A stretch of 16,689 bases of DNA from an uncultured Clostridium sp. GTDB taxonomy: Bacteria > Bacillota > Clostridia > TANB77 > CAG-508. Numbering within the stretch: the first letter of the stretch is position 1; every line of letters begins with the position of its first letter. A program made the translations under genes and the position numbers. Where the stretch lies: the NCBI GenBank assembly GCA_900553685.1, contig USEI01000026.1, positions 1 through 16,689 on the forward strand, given 5' to 3'. Under the pieces are notes generated by a model that worked only from the letters and a program-made list of their open reading frames with translations, did not search any database and was not told the origin of the DNA. Shown here piece by piece: positions 1 through 7,620 of this stretch.

Positions 1-131
1 GAGGAGGAAGCGGTTCAGAAGGTGGAAACCCAGGAGGTGGAAGCGGTTCAGAAGGCGGAAACCCAGGAGGTGGAAGTGGTTCAGAAGGTGGAAACCCAGG
101 AGGTGGAAGTGGCTCAGAAGGCGGAAATCCT
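1..131 (+). repeat. 33-bp in-frame tandem repeat, about four copies
   Basis: Units lie at about 1-32 (first base outside the window), 33-65, 66-98 and 99-131, each exactly 33 bp or 11 codons. They differ at only a few sites, all third codon positions (GGT/GGC/GGA, AGC/AGT, AAC/AAT, CCA/CCT), so the encoded peptide is identical in every copy. There are no spacers, which rules out a CRISPR array. The array probably continues to the left of the window. Confidence 0.9.
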
Positions 132-149
132 GAAACACCATCCGCATAA
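1..149 (+). CDS. 3' end of a glycine-rich repeat protein (partial)
   Basis: This is an open frame running in from the left edge, read in codons from position 3 and ending at TAA 147-149. The visible C-terminus is four copies of an 11-residue unit, GGGSGSEGGNP, followed by ETPSA and the stop. Such low-complexity Gly/Ser/Asn/Pro tails are seen in secreted or surface proteins and as flexible linkers, but no sorting motif or membrane anchor follows, so location is not shown. Base composition is much richer in G+C than the neighbours, partly forced by GGN and CCN codons. The function cannot be told from this fragment. Confidence 0.75.
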   Translation, partial: GGSGSEGGNPGGGSGSEGGNPGGGSGSEGGNPGGGSGSEGGNPETPSA

Positions 150-178
150 TTGACTTGATTAATTAATATAAATTAAAT
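150..178 (+). promoter_or_regulatory. candidate promoter for cysS-femX
   Basis: TTGACT (150-155), five of six to the sigma-A -35 consensus, begins directly after the stop codon of the upstream gene. A 17-bp spacer leads to TTAAAT (173-178), four of six to the -10 consensus. Transcription would start near 185. The weak -10 element keeps this a candidate. Confidence 0.4.
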
Positions 179-184
179 AATAAT

Positions 185-206
185 GGGTGGAAAATGCTTT
201 CCACCC
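185..206 (+). promoter_or_regulatory. 9-bp hairpin in the cysS leader
   Basis: GGGTGGAAA (185-193), loop ATGC, and TTTCCACCC (198-206) form a perfect 9-bp stem. It is followed by AAAAATT rather than a T-run, so it is a poor intrinsic terminator on this strand. Its first base coincides with the start site predicted from the promoter at 150-178, so it may instead be a stabilising 5' end of the cysS mRNA. Read-through attenuation of the upstream gene is the alternative. Confidence 0.55.
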
Positions 207-231
207 AAAAATTAATATAAGGAGATAAAAC

Positions 232-1614
232 ATGAGTATAAAATTTTTTAATACATTAACTCGAAAGAAAGAAGAATTTAAGCCAATTGATGAGAAAGAA
301 ATAAAAATGTATTCATGTGGTCCTACAGTATATTATTATGCTCATATTGGAAACTTAAGAGCATATTTATTTATGGATAATTTAAGAAGAGTTTTAAAAT
401 ATAATGGATATAGATTAAAACATGTTATGAATATCACAGATGTTGGACACCTTGTATCAGATGCTGATGAAGGTGAAGATAAAATGATGAAAGCTGCAAA
501 AAGAGAAAATAAAAATCCTTTTGAAATAGCAGAATTTTATATGAATGCATTTTTAAAAGATATAGATTCATTAAATATTGATAGACCTGAAATAATAGCA
601 AGGGCAACAGAACATATTGATATAATGGAAGAATATGTTAAGAAAATCATAGAGAATGGTTTTACTTATCAAACAGAAGATACAGTATATTTTGATACAT
701 CAAAATTAGACAAATATGGTATACTATCTAATAGAAGTGTAGAAAATCAAAAAGCTGGAGCAAGAGTAGATTTTGATAAAAATAAGAAAAATATATCTGA
801 CTTTGCTTTATGGATAAAAGCTCCAGAAAATCATATAATGAAATGGGATTCTTTTTTTGGAAAGGCATATCCAGGATGGCATCTAGAATGCTCAGCAATG
901 AGTTATAAATATTTAGGAGAGCATTTTGATATTCATACTGGAGGTGTAGATCATATTCCAATTCATCATGAAAATGAAATAGCTCAAAGTAAAGGTTTTT
1001 GTGGGAAGATTCCAGCTAATTATTGGATGCATGTTGAATTTTTACAAATTAATGGTGGAAAAATGTCAAAAAGCCTAAATAATTTATATACATTAAAAGA
1101 TTTACAAGAAAAAGGTTATGAACCATTAGTGTATAGAATGTTTAATTATACTTCAAATTATAGAGCGCAAATCAATTTTACATTTGAAGCAATGGACTCA
1201 GCAAAAATTGCATTAAATAGATTAAGAGAAGGTTATTTAAAACATAGCGAAGGAACAGATGAAGTTTCTGATGAAGAAATAAAATCATATGAAGAAAAAT
1301 TTTTAGAAGCAATAAATGATGATTTAAATATGCCAGTAGCTATGAGCGTAGTTTGGGATGTAATTAAAAATCATAAAAAATCAAAGAAATTTCAAAAGCT
1401 TCTTTTAAAATTTGATCAAGTTTTGGGACTTAATTTAAAAGAATATAAAAAAGATGAAGAAGAATTACCAGAAGAAATAAAATCTCTAATAGAAAATAGA
1501 AATATAGCAAGGACAAATAAAGATTGGAAAGAATCTGATAGAATTAGAGATATATTAATAGAAAAAGGATATAAAGTAAAAGATAGTAAAGAAGGAACTA
1601 TTGTAGAAAAATAA
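232..1614 (+). CDS. cysS: cysteinyl-tRNA synthetase
   Basis: This class I aminoacyl-tRNA synthetase charges tRNA-Cys with cysteine in the cytoplasm. The 460 residues match the usual family length of about 460-470. The HIGH-type motif is HIGN (38-41), and the KMSKS loop is exact (277-281). The expected zinc ligands are present: C29 in SCGPT, C220 in LECSAMS, and H245 and E249 in the IPIHHENE stretch. The alpha-helical anticodon-binding domain runs to the C-terminus, with the typical RxxKDWxxSDxIR pattern near residues 425-440. AAGGAG (219-224) lies 7 nt before the ATG. The leader is only about 80 nt and shows no T-box, although many Bacillota synthetase genes have one. femX follows after 22 nt and is probably cotranscribed. 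Confidence 0.98.
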   Translation: MSIKFFNTLTRKKEEFKPIDEKEIKMYSCGPTVYYYAHIGNLRAYLFMDNLRRVLKYNGYRLKHVMNITDVGHLVSDADEGEDKMMKAAKRENKNPFEIAEFYMNAFLKDIDSLNIDRPEIIARATEHIDIMEEYVKKIIENGFTYQTEDTVYFDTSKLDKYGILSNRSVENQKAGARVDFDKNKKNISDFALWIKAPENHIMKWDSFFGKAYPGWHLECSAMSYKYLGEHFDIHTGGVDHIPIHHENEIAQSKGFCGKIPANYWMHVEFLQINGGKMSKSLNNLYTLKDLQEKGYEPLVYRMFNYTSNYRAQINFTFEAMDSAKIALNRLREGYLKHSEGTDEVSDEEIKSYEEKFLEAINDDLNMPVAMSVVWDVIKNHKKSKKFQKLLLKFDQVLGLNLKEYKKDEEELPEEIKSLIENRNIARTNKDWKESDRIRDILIEKGYKVKDSKEGTIVEK

Positions 1615-1636
1615 ACAAGTCTTGGGAGGATTACAG

Positions 1637-2695
1637 GTGAAATTATTAGAAGAGAAAGATAAGTTACGTTATAAAGAATTTTTAGAATCTCATGAAAGAT
1701 GTAATTTTCAACAATCTCTTGAATGGGGACAGGTGAAAACAAACTGGATAAAAGAAGTTATATTATCAGAAGATAAAGATGGAAATATAAGAGGAAGTTT
1801 ATGTGTTTGGATAAGAAAAATTCCAATTTTTGGAAATATAATGTATTCGGCAAGAGGACCAGTTTGTAATTTATATGACGAAGAAGTTATATCAGATTTA
1901 GTAGAAGGAGCAAATTTACTTGCTAAAAAATATAAAGCTTTTGTTCTTAGAATAGAACCAGATATTTTAAAAACTGATGAAAAATTTAGAGAAATTATTC
2001 TAAAAAAAGGTTTTAAAATAAAAGACGATAGTAAAGATTTTAAAGATGAGATACAACCAAGATTTGTATTTAGGTTAGATTTAAAAGGAAAAACAGAAGA
2101 TGAGATTTTTGCTGCTTTTCATCAAAAAACTAGGTATAATGTGAGATTAGCAATAAAAAAAGGAGTAGTAATCAAAGAAGGTACAAGAGAAGATTTAAAA
2201 GAATTTCATAAAATAATGGTTGAGACAGGTGAAAGAGATAATTTTATAATTAGATCACTTTCTTATTTTGAAAAAATGTATGATGAACTTGCTCCGAATC
2301 ATATGAAATTATTAATGGCGTATTCTGGTGATGAAGCAATAGCCGGAATTATACCGATTATGTATGGAAATAAAGTATGGTATTTGTATGGAGCAAGTAG
2401 CAATAAACATAGAAATCTTATGCCCAACTATTTGCTTCAATGGACAATGATTAAAGAAGCTATAAAAAGAGGTGCAGATATATATGATTTTAGAGGTGTT
2501 TCTGGAGTTGTAGATGAATCACATCCTCAATATGGTTTATATAGATTTAAAAAAGGATTTAATGCAGAATTTACAGAATTTATAGGCGAAATATATATTC
2601 CATATAAACCAGTAACTTATAAATTATATAAATTAGCAGAAAAAACGTTTAGAAGTTTAAGAACTTTAAAGAAGAAATTAACAAAAAAGGTTTAA
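1637..2695 (+). CDS. FemX/FemAB-family peptidoglycan-bridge aminoacyltransferase
   Basis: Family members use aminoacyl-tRNA to add an amino acid to the side chain of a lipid II or UDP-MurNAc-pentapeptide precursor, at the cytoplasmic face of the membrane. The 352-residue product has the double-GNAT layout: an N-terminal half with FQQSLEWGQVK (about 24-34), a central FAAFHQKTRYNVRLAIKKG stretch typical of the family, and a C-terminal half with the YDFRGV motif and the QYGLYRFKKGF stretch. At this length it resembles short FemX proteins that lack the long helical arm of staphylococcal FemA. GTG at 1637 is chosen because GGGAGGA (1624-1630) sits 6 nt upstream; the in-frame TTG at 1622 overlaps that ribosome site. 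The amino acid added cannot be predicted. alr lies downstream under its own promoter, giving a cell-wall neighbourhood. Confidence 0.88.
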   Translation: MKLLEEKDKLRYKEFLESHERCNFQQSLEWGQVKTNWIKEVILSEDKDGNIRGSLCVWIRKIPIFGNIMYSARGPVCNLYDEEVISDLVEGANLLAKKYKAFVLRIEPDILKTDEKFREIILKKGFKIKDDSKDFKDEIQPRFVFRLDLKGKTEDEIFAAFHQKTRYNVRLAIKKGVVIKEGTREDLKEFHKIMVETGERDNFIIRSLSYFEKMYDELAPNHMKLLMAYSGDEAIAGIIPIMYGNKVWYLYGASSNKHRNLMPNYLLQWTMIKEAIKRGADIYDFRGVSGVVDESHPQYGLYRFKKGFNAEFTEFIGEIYIPYKPVTYKLYKLAEKTFRSLRTLKKKLTKKV

Positions 2696-2732
2696 ATTTG
2701 AAATTAAAATGTGGTAAAATTCATAGTATAAT
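2692..2732 (+). promoter_or_regulatory. candidate overlapping promoters for alr-DUF1189-ftsH
   Basis: There are two overlapping solutions. TTAAAA (2704-2709), 17 bp, then TATAAT (2727-2732) has a perfect -10 box. TTAAAT (2692-2697), 17 bp, then TAAAAT (2715-2720) is preceded by TGG, giving an extended -10. Either starts transcription near 2727-2739 and leaves a leader of about 145-158 nt before alr. Within the leader, TGTAC-TAAA and TTTA-T-GTACA (2745-2766) can form a small bulged hairpin; I recognise no riboswitch. Confidence 0.5.
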
Positions 2733-2884
2733 ATATTTGTTGTATGTACTAAAAAATTTATGTACAAATTTTATGTATGATTTTATTTAATATTAAATTG
2801 CTTTAATGTTTTATTAAATAAAAAATGTGTAAAATAAAATTTAATTTTATTTTAAGATTTATTAAATATAATACAGGAAAATTT

Positions 2885-3997
2885 ATGAAAAAACTAGAAA
2901 TAAATAAAAAAGATTTAAAAAATAATATTGAAATTATAAAACAGATGAATCAAGAAACTGAAAAAGATAAAAAGCCAGAAATAATAGGTGTTGTGAAAGC
3001 AAATGGTGTAGGATTAGATTTAATACAATATTCTAAGTTTTTAGTAGATAATGGAATTAATACTTTAGCAGTAGCAGTTACTCAAGAAGCAATAAAACTT
3101 AGAAAAGAGGCTAAAATTGAAAATGATATAATTATGCTTTCTCCAACAATTATAAAAGAAGAAATACAAGAATTAGTAGAGAATGATATAATACTTACAG
3201 TTGGAAATTTTTATGAACTAGAGCTTATAAAGGATATTGCGAGTAAATTAAAAAAAGAAAATATAAGAATATATATAAAGATAGACACAGGACTTGCTAG
3301 ATTTGGCTTTTTATATAATGATATAGAAAATATTATTAAGGTTTTTGAAAATGCTGATTTTGTGAAAATAGAGGGAATGTATACTCATTTTTCGAAATGT
3401 AGTGATGAAAAGTGGACAAACATACAATTCAAAAGATTTTTAGATTGTGTTGAAAATGTGAGAAAATCAGGATATAGTACAGGAAAATTACATGCAGCAT
3501 CTTCAACAGCTTTTATAAAGTATCCAGAAATGAGATTAGATGCAGTAAGATTAGGATCAATATTTCAAGGAAGAACATTAAAAAAAGTAGATGGATTAGT
3601 TAAAATAGGAACTTTTAAGACTTCAATTACTGAAATAAAAACTTTACCTAAAGGTTATAATATTAGTTATGGAAAAATATATAAAACAAAAAAAATAACA
3701 AGAGTAGCAGTAATTCCAGTTGGATATATTGATGGGTTTAATAAAGACAAACTAAGAGATGATTTTACTTTTAAAAATAATTTGATATCAGTTGGAATGG
3801 AGATAAAAAAGATTTTTAAAGATAATTCATTAAAAGTAAAGATTAGAGATAAAAGTTATAAAGTTTTAGGAAGAATTGGTATGTATCATGCTATAATAGA
3901 TATAACGTCAAATTGGGACATACAAGTTGGAGACGAAGTAATAATAAATATAACACCATTACAAGCAAATGATGAAATTAGAAGGGAGTATATATAG
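2885..3997 (+). CDS. alr: alanine racemase family protein (divergent active site)
   Basis: Alr is a PLP enzyme that makes D-alanine for peptidoglycan and teichoic acids. The 370 residues give the expected TIM-barrel plus beta-domain length. The PLP lysine is K38 in VVKANG. Also present are KIDTGLARFGF (about 132-142), THFSKCSDE (167-175), R222 in VRLG, SYG with candidate catalytic Tyr262, and VAVIPVGYIDGF. Three usually conserved spots differ: KANAYGHG reads KANGVGLD, the RPGxxxYG tyrosine is Gln (FQGR), and GRVCMDQ reads GRIGMYH, losing the Cys and Asp. The fold is clear; the exact substrate is less so, and a related amino-acid racemase is possible. ATG 2885 has AGGA 6 nt upstream; an upstream in-frame ATG at 2825 has no ribosome site and adds a Lys/Phe/Ile-rich non-family extension. 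The stop overlaps the next GTG by one base (TAGTG). Confidence 0.85.
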   Translation: MKKLEINKKDLKNNIEIIKQMNQETEKDKKPEIIGVVKANGVGLDLIQYSKFLVDNGINTLAVAVTQEAIKLRKEAKIENDIIMLSPTIIKEEIQELVENDIILTVGNFYELELIKDIASKLKKENIRIYIKIDTGLARFGFLYNDIENIIKVFENADFVKIEGMYTHFSKCSDEKWTNIQFKRFLDCVENVRKSGYSTGKLHAASSTAFIKYPEMRLDAVRLGSIFQGRTLKKVDGLVKIGTFKTSITEIKTLPKGYNISYGKIYKTKKITRVAVIPVGYIDGFNKDKLRDDFTFKNNLISVGMEIKKIFKDNSLKVKIRDKSYKVLGRIGMYHAIIDITSNWDIQVGDEVIINITPLQANDEIRREYI

Positions 3998-5052
3998 TGG
4001 AAGAAAGTCAAAAGAAAATAGGTTTTTTTAAGAGAATAAAAATTGCTATATTCAAACTAGAAGATTATGGGATGTTTTTAGGTGAAAGAACTTCTGTAGC
4101 TTTAAACTTCTTTTTGATATTGATATTATTAATATCTTTAATAATATCAATTGTAAGTTCTTATAATTTTTATAAAATGTCAAATACAGCATATAGTTAC
4201 ATTCAAAATGAATTGCCAAATTTTAAATATGAAAATAATATTTTAAAATTTGAAAAAAATCTTGAAGCTTATGATTATGACTATAAATTCAGATTATATA
4301 TAAATACAGATGATAATGTATCAGAAGATATATTAAAGACATATAAAGAAAATATGTATTCTGATGATTTAGGTTTAGTCTTATTAAAAGATAAAGCTAT
4401 ATATATATTTGATGGAAATGTAATAGAACAGACTTATCAAGAATTATTTAGTGATCAGTATTTAGGACAATTGGGAATAAACTTTACAAATAAACAAGAA
4501 CTAGTAAACAGTATTCAAAATATAGGTTTTGGAACAGTAATAAATGTATATTTTGTAGCAAATTTTATAAGCATATTTATAAATAATGTTATAACTAACT
4601 TAGGTTATTTATTTGTAGTAGCTATATTTGGATATATTGCAGCAAGATTTTGTGGAGTAAGATTTAAAATGTCTCCAATGATTTCACTATCTGTATATTC
4701 TTTAACTTTATCTATAATATTAAGTGGTATATATTTAGTTATTTATATGCTAACAGGATTTATTATTAAATATTTTGATGTAATGTATTTACTTATTGCT
4801 TATGTTTATATAATTGCAGCGATATTAATGATTAAATATGATTTAATTAAACAAAGTGAAGAATTACAAAAAATAATTGAGGTTCAAAAACAAGTAAAAA
4901 AAGAGCTAAATGATGAAAACGACAAAGATTCAGAAAAACCAGAACTAAAAGAGAAAAATCCAGAAGAAAAAAATAAAGAAGATGATAAAGGAACAAAAGA
5001 AGAAGAACCGGTAGTAGAAGAAAATAGAGAACCTGATGGTTCAGAAATATAG
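3997..5052 (+). CDS. DUF1189-like multi-pass membrane protein
   Basis: The 351-residue protein has one hydrophobic segment near the N-terminus (about 34-56) and a soluble domain (about 57-180) that includes PNFKYENNILKFE. Three more hydrophobic stretches follow (about 181-216, 230-254 and 261-279). The cytoplasmic tail (about 281-351) is very rich in Lys and Glu. This arrangement and the P-x-F...NxxLxFE pattern resemble DUF1189 proteins of Bacillota, whose role I do not know. GTG 3997 is preceded by AAGGGAG with 8 nt spacing and shares a base with the alr stop, indicating translational coupling. ftsH starts 18 nt after the stop. Position between alr and ftsH suggests an envelope job or an FtsH substrate or partner; that is inference only. 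Confidence 0.7.
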   Translation: MEESQKKIGFFKRIKIAIFKLEDYGMFLGERTSVALNFFLILILLISLIISIVSSYNFYKMSNTAYSYIQNELPNFKYENNILKFEKNLEAYDYDYKFRLYINTDDNVSEDILKTYKENMYSDDLGLVLLKDKAIYIFDGNVIEQTYQELFSDQYLGQLGINFTNKQELVNSIQNIGFGTVINVYFVANFISIFINNVITNLGYLFVVAIFGYIAARFCGVRFKMSPMISLSVYSLTLSIILSGIYLVIYMLTGFIIKYFDVMYLLIAYVYIIAAILMIKYDLIKQSEELQKIIEVQKQVKKELNDENDKDSEKPELKEKNPEEKNKEDDKGTKEEEPVVEENREPDGSEI

Positions 5053-5070
5053 AAAAGGAATGTGTCGATT

Positions 5071-6885
5071 ATGAAAAAGAATGGAAAACAAAAGGATAAT
5101 GAAACTTTAAAAACTGTTATTTTAGTAATTTTAATAATATTATGTTTAATAAGTGCTTTTACAATATATTATTTTAGTGCTAAAACAGATAAAGATGAAA
5201 AAGAACTTGCTTATACAGAACTTATTACTTCTATAAATGAAGGAAAAGTTGAGAAAATTGAAATGACAACTGGAAGTTCAACAGTAAAAGTAACTTTAAA
5301 AGGAGAAGGAGAAGAAAAAGATAGACAAAAATCAGTAATTGTACCAAGTATACAAGCTTTTACAGAATTAATTCAAGAAAAAGTTGATAAAGAAAATGTA
5401 CAAATAGAATTAAATCAAAAATCTGTAAATCCAATTCTAAGAATATCAGATACGATATTTTCATTATTACCAACTTTATTATTAATTGTTTTAATGGTAA
5501 TGATTTTTAAAATGCAAGGAATTGGTGGTGATAGTGGAAAAGTATATGGTGGAGAAGATGGAAGCAAGAAATCAGAAGTTAGATTTGATGACATTGCAGG
5601 TTTAGATGAAGAAAAAAATGAGTTAATAGAAATAGTTGATTTTTTGAAAACTCCAGAAGCATATCAAAAAATGGGAGCTAAAATTCCAAGAGGTATTTTA
5701 CTATATGGTAAACCAGGAACAGGAAAAACTTTAATTGCAAAAGCAATAGCTGGAGAAGCGGGAGTACCTTTTATATCTATGAGTGGTTCAGAATTCATAG
5801 AAATGTTTGCGGGACTTGGAGCTTCAAGAGTAAGAAAATTATTTGAAAGAGCAAAAAAAATGGCTCCTTGTATAGTATTTATAGATGAAATTGATGCAAT
5901 AGGCTCAAGAAGAACTAGCAACAGTGGTTCAGAAACAGAAAATAATCAAACATTAAATCAGTTATTAGTTGAAATGGATGGATTTGAAACAAATGAAACA
6001 GTTATAGTTTTAGCAGCAACTAATAGGCCTGAAATGCTAGATAAAGCTTTATTAAGACCAGGAAGATTTGATAGGCAAATAACAATTCCTGCACCAGATT
6101 TGAATGGTAGAGAAAGCATATTAAAACTTCATAGTAAAAATAAGAAATTTTCTCCAGAAGTAGATTTTAAAGAAATTGCTGGAGACACAGCTGGTTTTAC
6201 TGGAGCAGAGCTTGCTAATGTTTTAAATGAAGCTGCAATTATAGCAACTAGAAATAAGCATAAACAAATAACAAATTCAGACATCGAAAATGCGGTTAAA
6301 AAAATAACAGTAGGACTTGAAAAAACAAATAGAGTAATTTCTGAAAAAGATAAGAGATTAACAGCTTATCATGAAGCAGGACATGCTGTAGTAAGCAAAT
6401 TCTTGCCAACTCAAACAGATGTAAAAGAAGTTTCAATTATTCCAAGAGGTTTAGCTGGTGGTTATACAATGTATAAAACCAATGAAGACAAGTATTATAT
6501 ATCTAAAACTGAATTATTAGAAAAATTAGTAGCCTTAATGGGTGGTAGAGCAGCTGAAAAATTGGCACTAAATGAGATTTCTACTGGTGCAAGTAATGAT
6601 ATTGAAGTTGCAACAGGAATAGCAAGAGACATGCTTACTGTATATGGTATGGATGATAAATTAGGACCAATTTCATTAAAAGTTGATGATCCTTATGAAT
6701 TACAAATATTTGGAGAAAAAGTTATAGATGAAGTTGGAAATGAAATTAAATTATTAATAGATAATGCATATACTACTGCACAAAAAATACTTATGGAAAA
6801 CATGGATATATTAGATAAAGTAGCACAAACATTATTAGAAAAAGAAAAAATTACAAGCGAAGAATTCGAAAGTTTTTTTAACTAA
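5071..6885 (+). CDS. ftsH: ATP-dependent zinc metalloprotease FtsH
   Basis: FtsH is a membrane-anchored hexameric AAA+ protease that extracts and degrades misfolded or regulatory proteins. The 604 residues show two membrane segments (about 14-35 and 129-148) around an extracytoplasmic domain. The AAA module has Walker A GKPGTGKT (213-220), pore loop FAGLGA with F246, Walker B FIDEID (270-275), and the second region of homology NRPEMLDKALLRPGRFDRQ. The M41 protease domain has HEAGH (H434, E435, H438) and the third zinc ligand D510 in GASND. The usual GPPGTGKT carries Lys at its second position and the usual FVGVGA pore loop reads FAGLGA, both probably tolerated. ATG 5071 is chosen with AAAAGGAA (5053-5060) upstream; GTG 5062 is in frame but lies only 2-3 nt after that site. 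Confidence 0.97.
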   Translation: MKKNGKQKDNETLKTVILVILIILCLISAFTIYYFSAKTDKDEKELAYTELITSINEGKVEKIEMTTGSSTVKVTLKGEGEEKDRQKSVIVPSIQAFTELIQEKVDKENVQIELNQKSVNPILRISDTIFSLLPTLLLIVLMVMIFKMQGIGGDSGKVYGGEDGSKKSEVRFDDIAGLDEEKNELIEIVDFLKTPEAYQKMGAKIPRGILLYGKPGTGKTLIAKAIAGEAGVPFISMSGSEFIEMFAGLGASRVRKLFERAKKMAPCIVFIDEIDAIGSRRTSNSGSETENNQTLNQLLVEMDGFETNETVIVLAATNRPEMLDKALLRPGRFDRQITIPAPDLNGRESILKLHSKNKKFSPEVDFKEIAGDTAGFTGAELANVLNEAAIIATRNKHKQITNSDIENAVKKITVGLEKTNRVISEKDKRLTAYHEAGHAVVSKFLPTQTDVKEVSIIPRGLAGGYTMYKTNEDKYYISKTELLEKLVALMGGRAAEKLALNEISTGASNDIEVATGIARDMLTVYGMDDKLGPISLKVDDPYELQIFGEKVIDEVGNEIKLLIDNAYTTAQKILMENMDILDKVAQTLLEKEKITSEEFESFFN

Positions 6886-6926
6886 AATTTCTTACTAATT
6901 TAAATTATTTTAATAAACTAAACATG

Positions 6927-6970
6927 AACGTACTATTTTATTATCCATATAAAATTAGTACGTTTTTTAT
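6927..6970 (+). terminator. rho-independent terminator after ftsH
   Basis: The left arm AACGTACTATTTTAT (6927-6941) pairs with 6949-6964 with a single bulged base and a 7-nt loop. It is followed at once by T6 (6963-6968) and more AT. It lies 42 nt after the ftsH stop and closes the alr-DUF1189-ftsH unit. Confidence 0.85.
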
Positions 6971-6992
6971 ATAATAAAAGATTTTTTAGCTT

Positions 6993-7015
6993 ACTATTTT
7001 TACGTGAAAAATAGT
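6993..7015. other. 9-bp inverted repeat between transcription units
   Basis: ACTATTTTT (6993-7001), loop ACGTG, and AAAAATAGT (7007-7015) form a perfect but AT-rich stem without a T-run after it. It lies between the ftsH terminator and the next promoter. It could be a backup terminator remnant or an operator; nothing more is supported. Confidence 0.35.
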
Positions 7016-7085
7016 CTAAAGTTATATTAAATTTTGTTTTCAAAATTTGATAATATAATAAGAAGAATATTTGAATAAAATTTTA

Positions 7086-7114
7086 TTGAAAAAAATAAGG
7101 TTAGATGATATTAT
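7086..7114 (+). promoter_or_regulatory. promoter of the acylation operon
   Basis: TTGAAA (7086-7091), a 17-bp spacer, and TATTAT (7109-7114) each match the sigma-A consensus at five of six positions. TG at 7106-7107 adds an extended -10 element. The predicted start is near 7121, giving a leader of about 25 nt before the ATG at 7146. Within it, TTAGAA (7124-7129) and TTCTAA (7136-7141) can pair around the loop AGGTAA, placing the only purine-rich ribosome-site-like stretch (GAAAGG, 7128-7132) partly in the loop. Confidence 0.6.
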
Positions 7115-7145
7115 AAAGAAAAATTAGAAAGGTAATTCTAAAATA

Positions 7146-7562
7146 ATGAACGAATATAAACTAGAAGATATATATATAGGAATGACAGAGGAATTTTCAG
7201 TAAAAGTAACGGAAAAAATGCAAAATAATTTTAGAAATTTTACAGGTGATATAAATCCTATACATAGTGATAAAGATTTTGCAAAAGAAAAAGGTTTTGA
7301 CAATATCTTGGTATTTGGAATGCTTACAGCTTCTTTCTTTTCTACCTTAGTGGGTGTGTATTTACCTGGAAAAAATTGCTTATTTCAAGAATGCAAAGAT
7401 ATAAGATTTCATTCACCTGTATTTATAGGTGATACTTTAAAAATTACAGGACAAGTTGTAGAGATTGATAATAGATTTAATAGAATAACTTTAAAGGCAA
7501 ATATTAGAAATCAGGAAGAAAAAAAGGTCTGCTCAGCGAAACTTATAGCTGGAGTTTTATAA
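7146..7562 (+). CDS. MaoC-type (R)-specific enoyl hydratase/dehydratase
   Basis: The 138-residue single hot-dog domain is full length for the MaoC/PhaJ class, which hydrates trans-2-enoyl thioesters to (R)-3-hydroxyacyl thioesters or the reverse. The hydratase-2 signature is present: FTGDINPIH (32-40), with the catalytic pair Asp35 and His40, followed by the expected Ala in DKDFA. GMLTASFFS (58-66) and FxSPVFIGDTL (about 88-98) complete the fold. It is the first gene of a seven-gene unit and precedes a short-chain reductase by 58 nt. In context it may act on an ACP-bound acyl group instead of a CoA ester, which is inference. The ribosome site is weak: GAAAGG about 13 nt before the ATG, partly inside a possible hairpin. 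Confidence 0.88.
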   Translation: MNEYKLEDIYIGMTEEFSVKVTEKMQNNFRNFTGDINPIHSDKDFAKEKGFDNILVFGMLTASFFSTLVGVYLPGKNCLFQECKDIRFHSPVFIGDTLKITGQVVEIDNRFNRITLKANIRNQEEKKVCSAKLIAGVL

Positions 7563-7572
7563 AATTCTTTAG

Positions 7573-7620
7573 AGAGGAGAATTCGTATAGTAAAATACTA
7601 ATATTATACGAGAATATAAT
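7573..7620 (+). promoter_or_regulatory. ribosome site separated from its start codon by a hairpin
   Basis: The good purine-rich site GAGGAG (7573-7578) lies 42 nt before ATG 7621, too far to act linearly. Between them, TCGTATA-GTA (7583-7592) pairs with TAT-TATACGA (7602-7611) through about ten pairs including one G-U, with a 9-nt loop. Folding would bring the site to roughly 13 unpaired nucleotides from the ATG. In-frame TAG and TAA at 7588-7593 exclude an earlier start. A weak GAGAA at 7610-7614 is the plain alternative. Confidence 0.4.

Noticed and set aside
1..131. CRISPR-like direct repeats
   Set aside because: The 33-bp units are contiguous with no spacers and are in frame as an 11-residue peptide repeat.
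150..231. T-box riboswitch ahead of cysS
   Set aside because: The leader is about 80 nt, too short, and shows only one simple hairpin with no T-box sequence or terminator/antiterminator pair.
1622..1636. TTG start for the FemX-like gene
   Set aside because: It would overlap the Shine-Dalgarno site GGGAGGA, which is well placed for GTG 1637.
2825..2884. 20-codon N-terminal extension of alr
   Set aside because: There is no ribosome site before ATG 2825, and the extension lacks family similarity; ATG 2885 has AGGA at 6 nt and starts where Alr proteins start.
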